NCBI RefSeq assembly: GCF_900640115.1
Contig: NZ_CAAAIW010000009.1
Location: 30,399 to 94,398, forward strand
Source of the DNA: Legionella yabuuchiae
GTDB taxonomy: Bacteria > Pseudomonadota > Gammaproteobacteria > Legionellales > Legionellaceae
Length of the DNA: 64,000 nt
Reading direction: 5' to 3'
In this document: positions 31,947 through 41,576 of the stretch, piece by piece
How positions within the stretch are numbered: the first letter of the stretch is position 1
Layout of the letters: every line of letters begins with the position of its first letter
Program-made: the position numbers and the translations under genes
The notes under the pieces: generated by a model
Told to the model about the DNA's origin: nothing
What the model saw: only the letters and a program-made list of their open reading frames with translations
The model's database searches: none

Positions 31947-32501
31947 TTACAAACGCCATTTTCCAACAATAAAAAGCACATTACCAGCACCTTTTGCTCC
32001 AGGAATATAAGTTGCTGAAAGGGTGGCACGTTTTAAGGTAAGCGAAACCCAGGGAAGAAGTCCTGGAAACGGGATGCTATTAAAAATATCAGGACGCGAG
32101 GTAATAAAGACCGTTAACCCAGCACCAAGATTAACATCCGTGCTTAGATGGGCAACTTTTAAATAAGCGTAACCCGCAATGGGTTCTACATTTTTATGGG
32201 AATCAAGAAATGCAAACGCATATACCCCTTGCCAGTTGCCTCGTTCATCATAACGCCCTTTGCCTAGCCCGCCACCCCAGGCGTTCTCATTATAAGAACT
32301 AATTTTATGTTCAGGGTAAACGTAGCGATTATGCCAAGCATAACCAGATAAATAGACTTCCATGTCTCCTTCATTGAAAATAGAAGCAAGGTGCTGACAA
32401 GCCGGTTTTGACCAACTTTCCCATCCGTTACACACTTCATTGGCAAATGCCGCTGGACTCATCGTCCCTAAATAAAAAAGGATCAAGAAGAAAAATCTCA
32501 T
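31947..32501 (-). CDS. pagP: lipid A palmitoyltransferase PagP (Rcp)
   Basis: Outer membrane acyltransferase that moves palmitate from a phospholipid to lipid A, raising resistance to cationic peptides. A 184-residue protein with signal peptide (cut near AFA-NEV). Catalytic residues of PagP are in place: His57 (SGYAWHNRY), Asp100 and Ser101 (AFAFLDSHK). The motif SYNENAWGGGLGKGRYDERG matches E. coli PagP closely, and the C-terminus TYIPG...GNVLFIVGKWRL ends in an aromatic-rich beta-strand as expected for an eight-stranded barrel. In Legionella the homologue Rcp is needed for full infectivity (established knowledge). Confidence 0.93.
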   Translation of the reverse strand: MRFFFLILFYLGTMSPAAFANEVCNGWESWSKPACQHLASIFNEGDMEVYLSGYAWHNRYVYPEHKISSYNENAWGGGLGKGRYDERGNWQGVYAFAFLDSHKNVEPIAGYAYLKVAHLSTDVNLGAGLTVFITSRPDIFNSIPFPGLLPWVSLTLKRATLSATYIPGAKGAGNVLFIVGKWRL

Positions 32502-32599
32502 TCACTATCCAGGTGAGAAAGATGCTATTTGCCAATCAACATTGGGCATGGTAAAAACGCATAAAAGACTATTATAAAAAATCCGATAGGAATACTAAC

Positions 32600-33991
32600 A
32601 TGGACTTGTTTCGTAAAAAAGATATTTCTAATCAAGTAGATAACACAGGACACCTACGCAAGTGCCTTTCTGCACTGGACCTAACCTTTTTAGGAGTAGG
32701 CGCCATTATTGGCGCAGGAATATTTGTATTAACCGGTATTGTTGCGGCTACGCAAACAGGGCCTGCCATTGTCTTTTCGTATGTGATGGCTGGAATGGCT
32801 TGTGCTTTTTCAGCGCTATCTTATGCTGAATTGGCGGCGTCCGTTGGTGGATGCGGTAGTGCTTATGGATATGCGTATGCCGGCTTTGGTGAACTTATTG
32901 CCTGGATTGTGGGCTGGGACTTGCTTTTGGAGTACTCCATTGCGGTATCAGCGGTTTCTGTAGGCTGGAGCGGCTATTTTAGCGATTTGCTGAGCGCGCT
33001 GCATATCCATATCCCCACTTATTTGCTTCATAGTCCAATGGATGGCGGGATTGTTAATGTCTTGTCGATAGGGATTATTTTAATATTAACCGCATTGTTA
33101 GTGGTCGGGGTTAAGTCCAGCTCAAGATTTAATAACCTTATGGTGCTGGTAAAGCTCATGGTGATTGGCTTGTTTATTGTAATTGCCAGTACTGAGGTGG
33201 ATCCCAATAATTGGACTCCTTTTGCTCCTTTTGGTTGGAAAGGGGTTATGGAGGGCGCTTCGCTTATATTTTTTGCCTATGTGGGGTTTGATGCGGTATC
33301 AACCGCTGCCGAGGAAGCGCTTCATCCGCAAAAAGATTTACCGATTGGCATTATTGGTTCACTGCTGATCTGTACGGTCTTGTACATCATTGTTTCAGGG
33401 CTATTAACCGGCATGGTTCATTATTCGTTTTTAAATGTGTCTTCTCCGATTAGCCATTCGTTACTCATTCTTGGTTATAAGTTAGCTGCGGGCTTAGTGG
33501 GTGTCGGTGCTGTGGCAGGATTAACCACAGTGATGCTGGTATTATTCTATGGCTTAAGCCGAGTATTTTTTGCTATGTCGCGCGATGGATTATTACCGCG
33601 CTATTTTTCGTATATCCATCCTAAAACGTTAACGCCTGTTCGAATCATTGTGATATGTGGAATGGCAATGGCGAGCATTGCGGGACTGATACCTATTGAG
33701 GACCTGGCTGAACTGGTTAATATTGGAACCTTGTTTGCATTTATAATTGTTTGTTCAGGAGTATTAGCACTGCGCTACACCCACCCTGAATTACCTCGCC
33801 CGTTTAAAACGCCATTAATGCCCTATACCCCTATTTTGGGCATTTTTAGCTGCGCTTATTTAATTTATAACCTACCCTGGTTTACGATGATACGATTTGT
33901 GGCTTGGATGGGTGTGGGAATTATTATTTACTTTGCCTACAGTCGCACCAACAGTGAATTAGAACGTACAAGCCAGTGCCCAGCTAAATAA
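32600..33991 (+). CDS. APC-family amino acid permease
   Basis: A 463-residue inner membrane transporter with 12 hydrophobic segments. The family signature LGVGAIIGAGIFVLTG (TM1, about 32-47) is present, as are a conserved helix-6 region SLIFFAYVGFDAVSTAAEEA and GLSRVFFAMSRDGLLP. These mark the cationic-amino-acid-transporter-like (YfnA/CAT) branch; the exact substrate is unknown. AGGAA precedes the start. It faces coq7 convergently, 12 bp away. Confidence 0.9.
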   Translation: MDLFRKKDISNQVDNTGHLRKCLSALDLTFLGVGAIIGAGIFVLTGIVAATQTGPAIVFSYVMAGMACAFSALSYAELAASVGGCGSAYGYAYAGFGELIAWIVGWDLLLEYSIAVSAVSVGWSGYFSDLLSALHIHIPTYLLHSPMDGGIVNVLSIGIILILTALLVVGVKSSSRFNNLMVLVKLMVIGLFIVIASTEVDPNNWTPFAPFGWKGVMEGASLIFFAYVGFDAVSTAAEEALHPQKDLPIGIIGSLLICTVLYIIVSGLLTGMVHYSFLNVSSPISHSLLILGYKLAAGLVGVGAVAGLTTVMLVLFYGLSRVFFAMSRDGLLPRYFSYIHPKTLTPVRIIVICGMAMASIAGLIPIEDLAELVNIGTLFAFIIVCSGVLALRYTHPELPRPFKTPLMPYTPILGIFSCAYLIYNLPWFTMIRFVAWMGVGIIIYFAYSRTNSELERTSQCPAK

Positions 33992-34003
33992 TACTCTGGG
34001 ACA

Positions 34004-34645
34004 TTATAAATAATAACTGCTACGAGTCATGAGTTTAGAAACGGATGACATGAGGCGCTTAATTAACCAAGGCAATTCAGCAGCGCCCGCACGTTGTGCA
34101 GATTGTGCATGTTGAGTTTCATCTTCATGCATTTGCGCCAAAATGGCCATGGTGCGCTCGTCGTCTTCGGGTAGTTGACGCAAATGTCGCTCAAGATGGG
34201 CGCTGACTTGGCGTTCTGTTTCCGCGACAAACCCTAAACTCCATTGATCTCCAGCAAGACCTGCCACCATTCCAATTAGCAAGGATCCTGCATACCACAT
34301 GGGATTAAATACGCTTGGTTGGCTATCCAGTTCTCGTAAGCGTTGTTCACACCAAGCGAGGTGGTCTACTTCCTCTTCTGCCGCTTCTGCCATTTGTTCG
34401 CGTACATGGTGGAGTTTTGCGGTTAATGCTTGCCCTTGATAAAGCGCTTGTGCACAAACCTCACCGGCATGATTCACGCGCATTAAGCCTGCAATATGTC
34501 GTTTTTGCTCCGCTGTTAAGGCTGCCATAGGGTAGTTCAAACCAGGATTCTTGCGGGCGGCTGCGCGATGGGTCGGGATGAAGAGCGTACGCAACGTAGT
34601 ATCGAATTGAGCAATGGCTTCATCAATGGCGGTAAAATGACGCAT
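34004..34645 (-). CDS. coq7: demethoxyubiquinone hydroxylase Coq7 (diiron)
   Basis: Hydroxylates the last position of the ubiquinone ring. The 213-residue ferritin-like protein carries the diiron ligands of the family: Glu in VNHAGEVCAQ, Glu/His in AEEEVDHLAW, Glu in VAETERQVSAH, and Glu/His in HEDETQHAQSA. Several Legionella and other gamma-proteobacteria use Coq7 in place of UbiF (established knowledge). It is leftward, with AAGGG upstream of the ATG. Confidence 0.94.
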   Translation of the reverse strand: MRHFTAIDEAIAQFDTTLRTLFIPTHRAAARKNPGLNYPMAALTAEQKRHIAGLMRVNHAGEVCAQALYQGQALTAKLHHVREQMAEAAEEEVDHLAWCEQRLRELDSQPSVFNPMWYAGSLLIGMVAGLAGDQWSLGFVAETERQVSAHLERHLRQLPEDDERTMAILAQMHEDETQHAQSAQRAGAAELPWLIKRLMSSVSKLMTRSSYYL

Positions 34646-34763
34646 GGTTAAACCCTTATAACAATCTAGAAGTTAATCCTATCATGTTTTTTGATACCTG
34701 CGACAGAATTTGTTAAACTGTTTTTTTTATTTCCAATGGAGTTTGAGAAAACCTATTTTTGTT

Positions 34764-35789
34764 ATGAAAAATTCAAACCTACAGATTTGTGACGCAACCA
34801 TTCATCCTGGTGAAATAGCCAACTTGGCTTTACCCCTCCCAGAATTTTTTTCATGCATTTCATTTTACATGCCAATTAAAGTGGTTCACGGAAAACAAGC
34901 TGGTCCTTGTCTGCTTATTTTTTCTTCAGTAAAAGGGGAAGAGTTGAATGGTCTTGAGATTATTAATCAGCTTCTAGATGCCGATGACATCAAACAGCTC
35001 GCTGGAACGCTGATTGTTGTGCCTGTTTTAAACGTACTCGGTTTAGCCAGTTACGCGAAGAATCTCAAATATGAAACTAATCTCGAACGTTGTTTCCCAG
35101 GACAAGAAGAAGGCACTTATGGCGAACGAATCGCCCATGTATTTACCAAAGAAATTATGTCTAAAGCCAATTACTGCATTGAACTGAGAACCGGCTCCTT
35201 AAATCATGATATTCTACCTCAAATTTATTGCAACTTGTCTGATCCGCAAAGCAAATCTCTGGCGCAAAGTTTCGCGGCTCCGGTAATAACCAACGTCATT
35301 ACCGAAAATAATACGCTGCGCCAGACCACAGAACATTTGAATATCCCATTACTGGTCTATCAAGGCGGTGAAGCGCTGCGTTTTGATGAGTCCGCTATTA
35401 GTTTGGGATTGAATGGTATTAAAAACGTTATGCGATCGCTTAATATGATTCAAGTGGAAGATAATCAAACCAATCACACCTTTAAACCAGTTTTTTCGCA
35501 AGACCAAGATTGGATGTACTCTCACCGCAGTGGTGTTTTGAAAGCTCAGGTTGAGTTAGGTCAGCGTATTCAGAAAAATCAAATCATAGGCTTAATTAAT
35601 GATCCCTTCAGCGCTGATACAGTAGAGCCAGTTAAAGCGCAGCAAGATGGCATTGTGGTCGGTGTGAATCGTCATCCACTGATTCACGAAGGGCAAACCA
35701 TTTTTAAAATTGCGACCTTTATCGATAATCTACGGGCTGAAACCGCATTAGAAGCCTGGAGCGAATCACAACAAGACGAACCCGTATGA
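34764..35789 (+). CDS. AstE/aspartoacylase-like protein lacking zinc-ligand histidines
   Basis: A protein of about 341 residues that aligns along its length with the succinylglutamate desuccinylase/aspartoacylase family seen near RimK (blocks PVHVINGRRPGP-like, then FSSVKGEELNGLEI, NLERCFPG, IELRTGSLNHDILPQI). Active members have H-x-x-E and a second His as zinc ligands. Here the first His is Lys57, Glu60 is kept, and the DLHTG histidine is Arg142. Zinc binding is therefore doubtful. The C-terminal lipoyl-like beta domain (about 250-330) is intact. The start is uncertain: an upstream TTG adds 18 residues. It overlaps the MFS gene by four bases. Confidence 0.75.
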   Translation: MKNSNLQICDATIHPGEIANLALPLPEFFSCISFYMPIKVVHGKQAGPCLLIFSSVKGEELNGLEIINQLLDADDIKQLAGTLIVVPVLNVLGLASYAKNLKYETNLERCFPGQEEGTYGERIAHVFTKEIMSKANYCIELRTGSLNHDILPQIYCNLSDPQSKSLAQSFAAPVITNVITENNTLRQTTEHLNIPLLVYQGGEALRFDESAISLGLNGIKNVMRSLNMIQVEDNQTNHTFKPVFSQDQDWMYSHRSGVLKAQVELGQRIQKNQIIGLINDPFSADTVEPVKAQQDGIVVGVNRHPLIHEGQTIFKIATFIDNLRAETALEAWSESQQDEPV

Positions 35790-37060
35790 ATCCAAATAAA
35801 ATCACCTGGCGCGGCTTAACGGTCTGGCTGATTTGTGCTGCGTTTTTTATGTATGAGTTTTTGTTGCGAACCGTTTTGGGTACGTTTCAATACCCCATCA
35901 TGGACGATTTGCATTTGTCTCCCATGAAGTTTGCTTTTTTAAGCTCAACGGCTTACCAAGTCATTTATGGCGTCATGCAGTTGCCAGTCGGTATTATCAC
36001 CGACCGTTTTGGTCTTAAGCGAACATTGTTTTCGGCCGTTTTGATTTGTGGGGCGGCGAACATCGGCTTTGCCTTTACCCATCAATTTGATGTCGCTTTT
36101 TTCTTTCGGGTGTTAATGGGCTTCGGATCTGCGTTTGGATTTGTCTGCTTATTGGTTGCTGTTTATGATTGGATGCCCAGAAAAAACATCGCACTGTTTA
36201 TTGGGTTATCACAATTTATCGGTACCTTAGGGCCTATGCTTGCCGCTGGTCCCTTAAATGGGATGGCTGAGGAGAATCTCGTTGGATGGCGTGGTTTTTT
36301 TCTTTCTCTAGCGATTGTCGCAGTTGTACTAGCGGTGCTTATATTAGGCTTTGTGGAAAACAAACGTGAAACCACAGGCAAGTTTTTAATTTTAAATCGC
36401 GACCCTTCGATTAAAGACAATCTACGGCGCTTAATCAGACAGCCTGAAATTTGGTTCATCGCATTTTTTTCAGCCACCATTTACTTTTCAATTGAGTACT
36501 TATCCGAGAATGAAGGCACAGCCTTTTTAATGGAAAAAGGATTCACCTCAACGTTTTCATCGTACATGATTACCATGGCTTGGCTAGGGTATGCTATTGG
36601 ATGTCCGTTGCTCGGTTATCTTTCTGATTGGTTTGAACAAAGAAAACCCGTGATGATTGGTAGCGCGTTAACCATTTTATTAGGACTCACGGGCATTATT
36701 TATTTCGATTTAAATCGCGCGGCGACCACGCTTTGTTTTTTAATGGTAGGGGTAGGAGCCAGTGGACAAAGCATTGGCTTTGCAATTATTGCTGAAAATT
36801 GCAAGGAGCGTTATCTTGCGGTAGGTCTTGCGTTTAATAACGCAATGATTATGTTTTGTTCGGCGATTAACGCTCCCTTGGTCGGATATCTATTATCCCG
36901 CTTATCTTCTTCGGGCGAAGGCCATTCTTTGCAAACCTATCAAGAAGCTTTCGTGATTCTAATTGGGCTTGCGGGTTGTGCCGCCTTATTCAGCATGTTT
37001 TTGATTAAGGAAACCTACTGCAAATCCATGAGGGAAAATACGATTTTAAACCCTGCATAA
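35786..37060 (+). CDS. MFS transporter, 12 TM
   Basis: A 424-residue major facilitator with 12 hydrophobic segments. The loop 2-3 signature is GIITDRFGLKR (about residues 68-78) and its repeat in the second half reads GYLSDWFEQRKPV. The N-terminal region resembles anion:cation symporters and nitrate/glucarate-type carriers (RVLMGFGSAFGFVCLLVAVYDWMP), but the substrate is unknown. ATGA overlap with the AstE-like gene implies co-translation, so the two may handle the same or related acyl-amino acids (inference). Confidence 0.88.
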   Translation: MNPNKITWRGLTVWLICAAFFMYEFLLRTVLGTFQYPIMDDLHLSPMKFAFLSSTAYQVIYGVMQLPVGIITDRFGLKRTLFSAVLICGAANIGFAFTHQFDVAFFFRVLMGFGSAFGFVCLLVAVYDWMPRKNIALFIGLSQFIGTLGPMLAAGPLNGMAEENLVGWRGFFLSLAIVAVVLAVLILGFVENKRETTGKFLILNRDPSIKDNLRRLIRQPEIWFIAFFSATIYFSIEYLSENEGTAFLMEKGFTSTFSSYMITMAWLGYAIGCPLLGYLSDWFEQRKPVMIGSALTILLGLTGIIYFDLNRAATTLCFLMVGVGASGQSIGFAIIAENCKERYLAVGLAFNNAMIMFCSAINAPLVGYLLSRLSSSGEGHSLQTYQEAFVILIGLAGCAALFSMFLIKETYCKSMRENTILNPA

Positions 37061-37063
37061 GTT

Positions 37064-37094
37064 AAAAAACCTTCTCCCCACTAGAGGGAGAAGG
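37064..37094 (-). terminator. terminator of the chitinase gene (leftward)
   Basis: Perfect 9-bp stem CCTTCTCCC / GGGAGAAGG with a 7-nt loop. On the minus strand it is followed by six Ts. It lies between the convergent MFS and chitinase genes. Confidence 0.8.
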
Positions 37095-37100
37095 CAAGAT

Positions 37101-39353
37101 TTATTGAGAAAACCGTTTGCTGTATTCGAAGTCTACGGTTTGATTCGGCAGATTGGTCTTTGGATCTAAGCTTGAGCAGGTGATGCTGACGTAATTGCTT
37201 GAGCAAGGATAATCTCTTGTTACAGACCAGAAGGATAGCAAGCCCATTTGCTTCTCTTCGGCAAATTGCTTTAACGTATCCACATCTTTCAAGGTGAAGT
37301 TTAAAGGAATGGTATCATTTAAACCAATCATGACGGTCACTCCGACACGATTCCATAATTGCTCATCACTTTGGTTGGGATATAATGCCTTCAATTGATT
37401 AAAGGTACTGGTACCCGCATCAATGGCATACTCGCCCATCGTTTTTTCTTGGAAGCTTGAACCATAATCCATGGCCATCACATTAACCAGATAATCATCC
37501 AATCCGCTTAGTTGCGCTCGTTTAATCACATTTTCTCCAACGCCTGGAACTAGGCCATAAGGCATAACGGGGAGGGTAAAGCTGATTTTTATGTGTGGAT
37601 AGTTTTGTTCGATTCGTTTAATGGCTTCCATTAAGCGATCCAATTGGGCATTGTTGGTTTGCATGGTATTTTCCACATCAAAATCCAACACATCAGGTTG
37701 ATAAGCCTTAATGATGGTTTCATAAGCGTGATACAACGCATCGGTAGAATCACACACTTGCGCGAGATAGGTACCACTTAATCCGCCAAGCGCCACACGT
37801 AGTTCAACCCCTTGCGCTTTCAATTGTTTAAACACCGGCACGCCAAAGCCATTCTCATCGGTGCTCACTGGATAACCATTCCAGGTGCCTTGACAACCGT
37901 TTTGAGCGGTGATGAAGGCGAGATGGAAGGATTTTAATCCCGAATGTTTAGCGATCTCTAATAACCCTAAAGGTTGCATAGAACTGGTTTTAGAATCCCA
38001 TTTAGCCACAGTGCCTAAGGTGACATCCACATAAGGGCTAAATTCCGTCACCATCGGTTTTTCCTGATAAGCCACATTCAGATTTGCTGATGAATCTGCT
38101 TGCAGCAAAAGAGAAGTCGGCGTGATTTCAGGCTGATATCGTTTATCATTCACGTTGATTACAGAGGCGCTGAATTGATATTGACGATTGCTGGGTAGTG
38201 TCCAGTCTTTACCGGCATTGCTACTCACCGTAAGCGGGTAAGCATTGCCTTTGTTATCCTTTGCGGTAAGGGTGGCGGTTTGATTGGTTGGTAAGCCCGA
38301 TACTGAAACGTTAATTGTAGCGGTTGGTAACGCTTGTGTCTCAAACGTTAAGTGCACTGGTTTAGGATCGGTGCCATCTATGGTTAGCGTATTATTCGGA
38401 TTAAATTGCGCCACATAGCGGTGCTCTGAGCCATACAAGGTGGCCACAGTTAATTGATAGGAGTCCCCCAGGGTTAATTGGTTAATGATCGTTTGCCCAT
38501 TCCACTCAATGGGTTGTGCCGGTAACTCTGTATTCGAGGTTAAATTTTTAACCGTTAACACAGGAGTCGCCAAACCTTCTTCTGGCGCCCCTTGATTTAA
38601 GGTTACAGAAATTGCGCCATAAGCGATGGCTTGCTGATAGCGGATATTCACGGTTTGCTGGCTCGTGGAATTTACACTTAAGTTCGCAGGCTCGGCGACC
38701 CCAGACCAGGAGCCTCCCGATAATTCAATGGGTTGAACTGCAATTTGATAATTGCCAAAAGGCACATCAGTAATGACGGTCGCTTGATTCCAGGCACCAT
38801 TGGTAATGGTTTTGCTATAAGCTCCGCCATCGGAAATTGTCACGGTAGATGGATTTGCGAGACTTTGATCGGGCGCGCTCGGAAATTGAATGGCCACTTG
38901 ACCTTTCTTCACCGCAGGTTTAGTAATCGGATAAAACGCCAATTGGTCAATGGTCGTTTCGGGGGAGGTCGAAAATTGCAAGCTTATTGTGCCGCCGGCA
39001 GGAAGCATGGTATTCGGCTTCCACCATTCATTTCCCGCCGGAAAGGTTAAAGCCATCCGAACTAAATGACCATCGCCTTGCGGCTCATGAGTCATGGATG
39101 GGTTTTCTGGATAAGCCAGTGGAGAAAACGAACCCCAAAAGCTGCCAGATAAAGCATGATTGGATTTAAATTCAACCAAGCTATCCCGGAGATCAACGGC
39201 TTGACCGCACTGATTGCTTACCGTTACGCCCCCATTCCACCCGCCGGTTTGCTTGGTTAATTGCATACACGACAAGGGCTCCGCGGCCCACAAAAAAGGA
39301 CTAAACGAAAGCCCACTCACCAATACCCAGGTTCTAATATTTATACCATTCAT
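37101..39353 (-). CDS. chiA: secreted GH18 chitinase, ChiA-like
   Basis: A 750-residue exported protein with a Sec signal (cut near LWAAE). The N-terminal 120 residues look like a cellulose/chitin-binding module (WNGGVTVSNQCGQAVDLRDS); beta-sandwich domains follow to about 430. The C-terminal GH18 barrel carries the catalytic signature DVLDFDVEN (DxxDxDxE, about residues 551-558) and MAMDYGSS near 620, where Tyr is also catalytic. This layout and length match the type II-secreted Legionella chitinase ChiA, which also promotes lung persistence (established knowledge). AAGGGG precedes the ATG. Own terminator downstream. Confidence 0.88.
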   Translation of the reverse strand: MNGINIRTWVLVSGLSFSPFLWAAEPLSCMQLTKQTGGWNGGVTVSNQCGQAVDLRDSLVEFKSNHALSGSFWGSFSPLAYPENPSMTHEPQGDGHLVRMALTFPAGNEWWKPNTMLPAGGTISLQFSTSPETTIDQLAFYPITKPAVKKGQVAIQFPSAPDQSLANPSTVTISDGGAYSKTITNGAWNQATVITDVPFGNYQIAVQPIELSGGSWSGVAEPANLSVNSTSQQTVNIRYQQAIAYGAISVTLNQGAPEEGLATPVLTVKNLTSNTELPAQPIEWNGQTIINQLTLGDSYQLTVATLYGSEHRYVAQFNPNNTLTIDGTDPKPVHLTFETQALPTATINVSVSGLPTNQTATLTAKDNKGNAYPLTVSSNAGKDWTLPSNRQYQFSASVINVNDKRYQPEITPTSLLLQADSSANLNVAYQEKPMVTEFSPYVDVTLGTVAKWDSKTSSMQPLGLLEIAKHSGLKSFHLAFITAQNGCQGTWNGYPVSTDENGFGVPVFKQLKAQGVELRVALGGLSGTYLAQVCDSTDALYHAYETIIKAYQPDVLDFDVENTMQTNNAQLDRLMEAIKRIEQNYPHIKISFTLPVMPYGLVPGVGENVIKRAQLSGLDDYLVNVMAMDYGSSFQEKTMGEYAIDAGTSTFNQLKALYPNQSDEQLWNRVGVTVMIGLNDTIPLNFTLKDVDTLKQFAEEKQMGLLSFWSVTRDYPCSSNYVSITCSSLDPKTNLPNQTVDFEYSKRFSQ

Positions 39354-39550
39354 GATAACCCCTTATACAAGATATGTGTATTAGTATATGGGGTTGGTTA
39401 AAATTTGACCACTGGTAAACGGTGGGATTTTTGTTAAGATTGTGAAAAATTGGGCTTAAAGAACTGTGCGCCGAATGGCTGGTGAATCAGCTCATGGAAG
39501 GATTGCGAGCGTGTAAAGTTACCTCATATCTTTCTCGAATATCGTTATGA

Positions 39551-40018
39551 CTAAGCAAGTTTCGGCCTGTCCTCATGAGCCCCATCATTACGGCTGCTCT
39601 CTTGCAAACCATGTGGATAATAAGGGTCTTTCGACAATTCGCTCGGTATCCATCCCGTCATTAAGGTTCCTTGGTAGAGCAACGACAGCGTTAGCGACCA
39701 TTTGCAAATGCTGGCGTCCAGTGCGCTGCACTCTTCGCCAGTAAATAACATACGAACTGCCAATAAAGATTGTGTGCCAGCTAGAATTAATTGCAATGCA
39801 TGAATTAGCTTTTCAGCGGTATGAGTATCTCTACGACAAAGCGCATAACTGGAAGTTAAGGCTTGGGCAAATTTACAAGGCAGCACGGCCACGGGATTTA
39901 ATTCTTTCAACGATTGCGACAAGATTTCTGTAAATGCATTGCTTCGCTCGGTAGCGCGGTGAGTTTTAGAGGAGGTGTAAGTATTAAACGAAGGCATCCA
40001 ATCAAATAAACCACGCAT
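39551..40018 (-). CDS. hypothetical protein, 155 aa
   Basis: Start supported by AAGGA six bases before the ATG. The product has a polar N-terminus, two moderately hydrophobic helices (LIHALQLILAGTQSLLAVRMLF, about 90-110, and WSLTLSLLYQGTLMTGW, about 118-134), and a polar C-terminus. It might be a small membrane protein. I do not recognise a family. It is monocistronic, upstream of chiA on the same strand but 197 bp away. Confidence 0.6.
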   Translation of the reverse strand: MRGLFDWMPSFNTYTSSKTHRATERSNAFTEILSQSLKELNPVAVLPCKFAQALTSSYALCRRDTHTAEKLIHALQLILAGTQSLLAVRMLFTGEECSALDASICKWSLTLSLLYQGTLMTGWIPSELSKDPYYPHGLQESSRNDGAHEDRPKLA

Positions 40019-40343
40019 AAAAAATCCTTTTTTATAAAAATTAAATGTTCCTGCTTAAAGCACCATCGTATGATAGATTACCTGGACAAGCTTGGGGCAT
40101 TGGCTGTGTGGTATTCCTACTTGGCCCGACTGATTTAAGCCATCTAATCTATCTTATTCAACGGCAAATACTTTCATACAAATCCTACCACGTAATGTTT
40201 AAAATTCAATTTATTTAACGTGCTTCGAGTTCTAGTGGTTTCGGTAAATGTAGGTGCTGTGGCTGCCCTTAGTTATCATTTTTAACCCAACCAAACGGTT
40301 AAACGTTTGGCTTAGGAATTTAATTTGGATATTAGGAAGTGAT
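40019..40343. other. 325-bp intergenic region with one hairpin
   Basis: No supported gene. It contains the promoter of the leftward 155-aa gene and a palindrome CCAAACG / CGTTTGG with a 6-nt spacer (40291-40310), 34 bp past the stop of the MarR-GNAT gene. On the minus strand this hairpin is followed by TTGGGTTAAAAATG, so it may be a weak terminator or an operator. Confidence 0.45.
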
Positions 40344-41462
40344 CTAAAAATGATATAAAAACAGCATGAAAAATTCTTCATAATATGATTTTAATGCGCC
40401 GTTATTCCAAGCCAAAATATCTTCTTTATTGCGATATTTCAATTTAAAACCAAATTTCTGATACGCTTTGATCGCCCATCTAGCTTGAGGGTGAGCAATT
40501 AACGCCATTCCCTTCATGCCACGATGTTTAGCTTCCTGTTCTGCAAATTTAAGTAATTTGCGCCCAAAACCCTTGCCGACTTCATTGGCATCAATAAAAA
40601 CATACCCTAAATAAGCGTACTCGCCGAAATATTGCAGGGATACCGTTCCTACGGGCTTGCCTTCGGTTTCTGCAATATAAAACTCGCGCTGTCTCATGTT
40701 TTTACGCACCCAAGAATCATCCACGGCATGATCAGAGACATCTTTTTCATCGATAATTCGCGCATACCAATCAAACGACGAATTGATAAAACGGCTGATA
40801 TGGTGTTCATCAGCGTCCGTAGCGGCACGGATGGTCAAAGAAGAAGATTTATAATCATTCGGCTGGCTGATAGGATTAATTTCGGCCGCTTTCCAGAACG
40901 TATTACGCGTTTCCGGACAGGTATTTAAAGGTCCGGTTTCTAAGACGGGCGCTGCATCAAGATCTCGAGCTTGAATCATATCCACCACTTTCTCAAGTGC
41001 GGTAACGATGGATAATTGTTCCGTTTCAGACAGTTTTCCAAAGGAATTTGCCAATTGCTCTTGCAACGGCTGCGGCGCTTTTTGAATTAATGCGCGACCA
41101 ACATCAGTTAGAGTAATTACGGTGCGACGTTTATCATGCTCATGAGGATGACGAGCAATTAACCCTTTTTTTTCTAACCGATTAAAAATTCCAACCACTG
41201 TGCTCGGGCTTAAGTGTACTCTTCTGGCGACTTCAGCCACAGGGATAGCACCATGATCGCGAATGGCGGTTAAACAAATCAGCTGCGGCGCTGTAATATG
41301 ATATTGACTTGAAAGCTTATACGAATATTGCTCGATAGCACGAATATTTTGCCGTAGGGATTGTAGTATTCGAAATAAGTAAAAATCTTCTGTAGTCCCA
41401 AACTGATTATTTGCACAGTTGGTTTTTGTAGTGGGGGCTTGGCTTGAGGATTCAACCTTCAT
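40344..41462 (-). CDS. MarR-type regulator fused to GNAT acetyltransferase
   Basis: A 372-residue two-domain protein. Residues about 25-170 form a MarR winged helix (QLICLTAIRDHGAIPVAEVA, then STVVGIFNRLEKKGLIARH, then DKRRTVITLTDVGRAL). Residues about 205-370 form a GNAT domain with the acetyl-CoA loop motif VGKGFGRKLLKFAEQEA. Bifunctional MarR/GNAT proteins are known in other bacteria; a ligand-responsive repressor that also acetylates a small molecule is one reading. Strong AAGGAG upstream. Inverted sequence in the promoter region overlaps the repeat element at 41577. Confidence 0.88.
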   Translation of the reverse strand: MKVESSSQAPTTKTNCANNQFGTTEDFYLFRILQSLRQNIRAIEQYSYKLSSQYHITAPQLICLTAIRDHGAIPVAEVARRVHLSPSTVVGIFNRLEKKGLIARHPHEHDKRRTVITLTDVGRALIQKAPQPLQEQLANSFGKLSETEQLSIVTALEKVVDMIQARDLDAAPVLETGPLNTCPETRNTFWKAAEINPISQPNDYKSSSLTIRAATDADEHHISRFINSSFDWYARIIDEKDVSDHAVDDSWVRKNMRQREFYIAETEGKPVGTVSLQYFGEYAYLGYVFIDANEVGKGFGRKLLKFAEQEAKHRGMKGMALIAHPQARWAIKAYQKFGFKLKYRNKEDILAWNNGALKSYYEEFFMLFLYHF

Positions 41463-41576
41463 AAAACACTCCTTATTATTTTGTCCTAAACAAGATTAAA
41501 CTTGTTCGCATAAGAAGGTTCGTATGCGAATGATTTGTATAGGTTAACATCTTGAGCATAGTAAGTAAAAAAGGCA

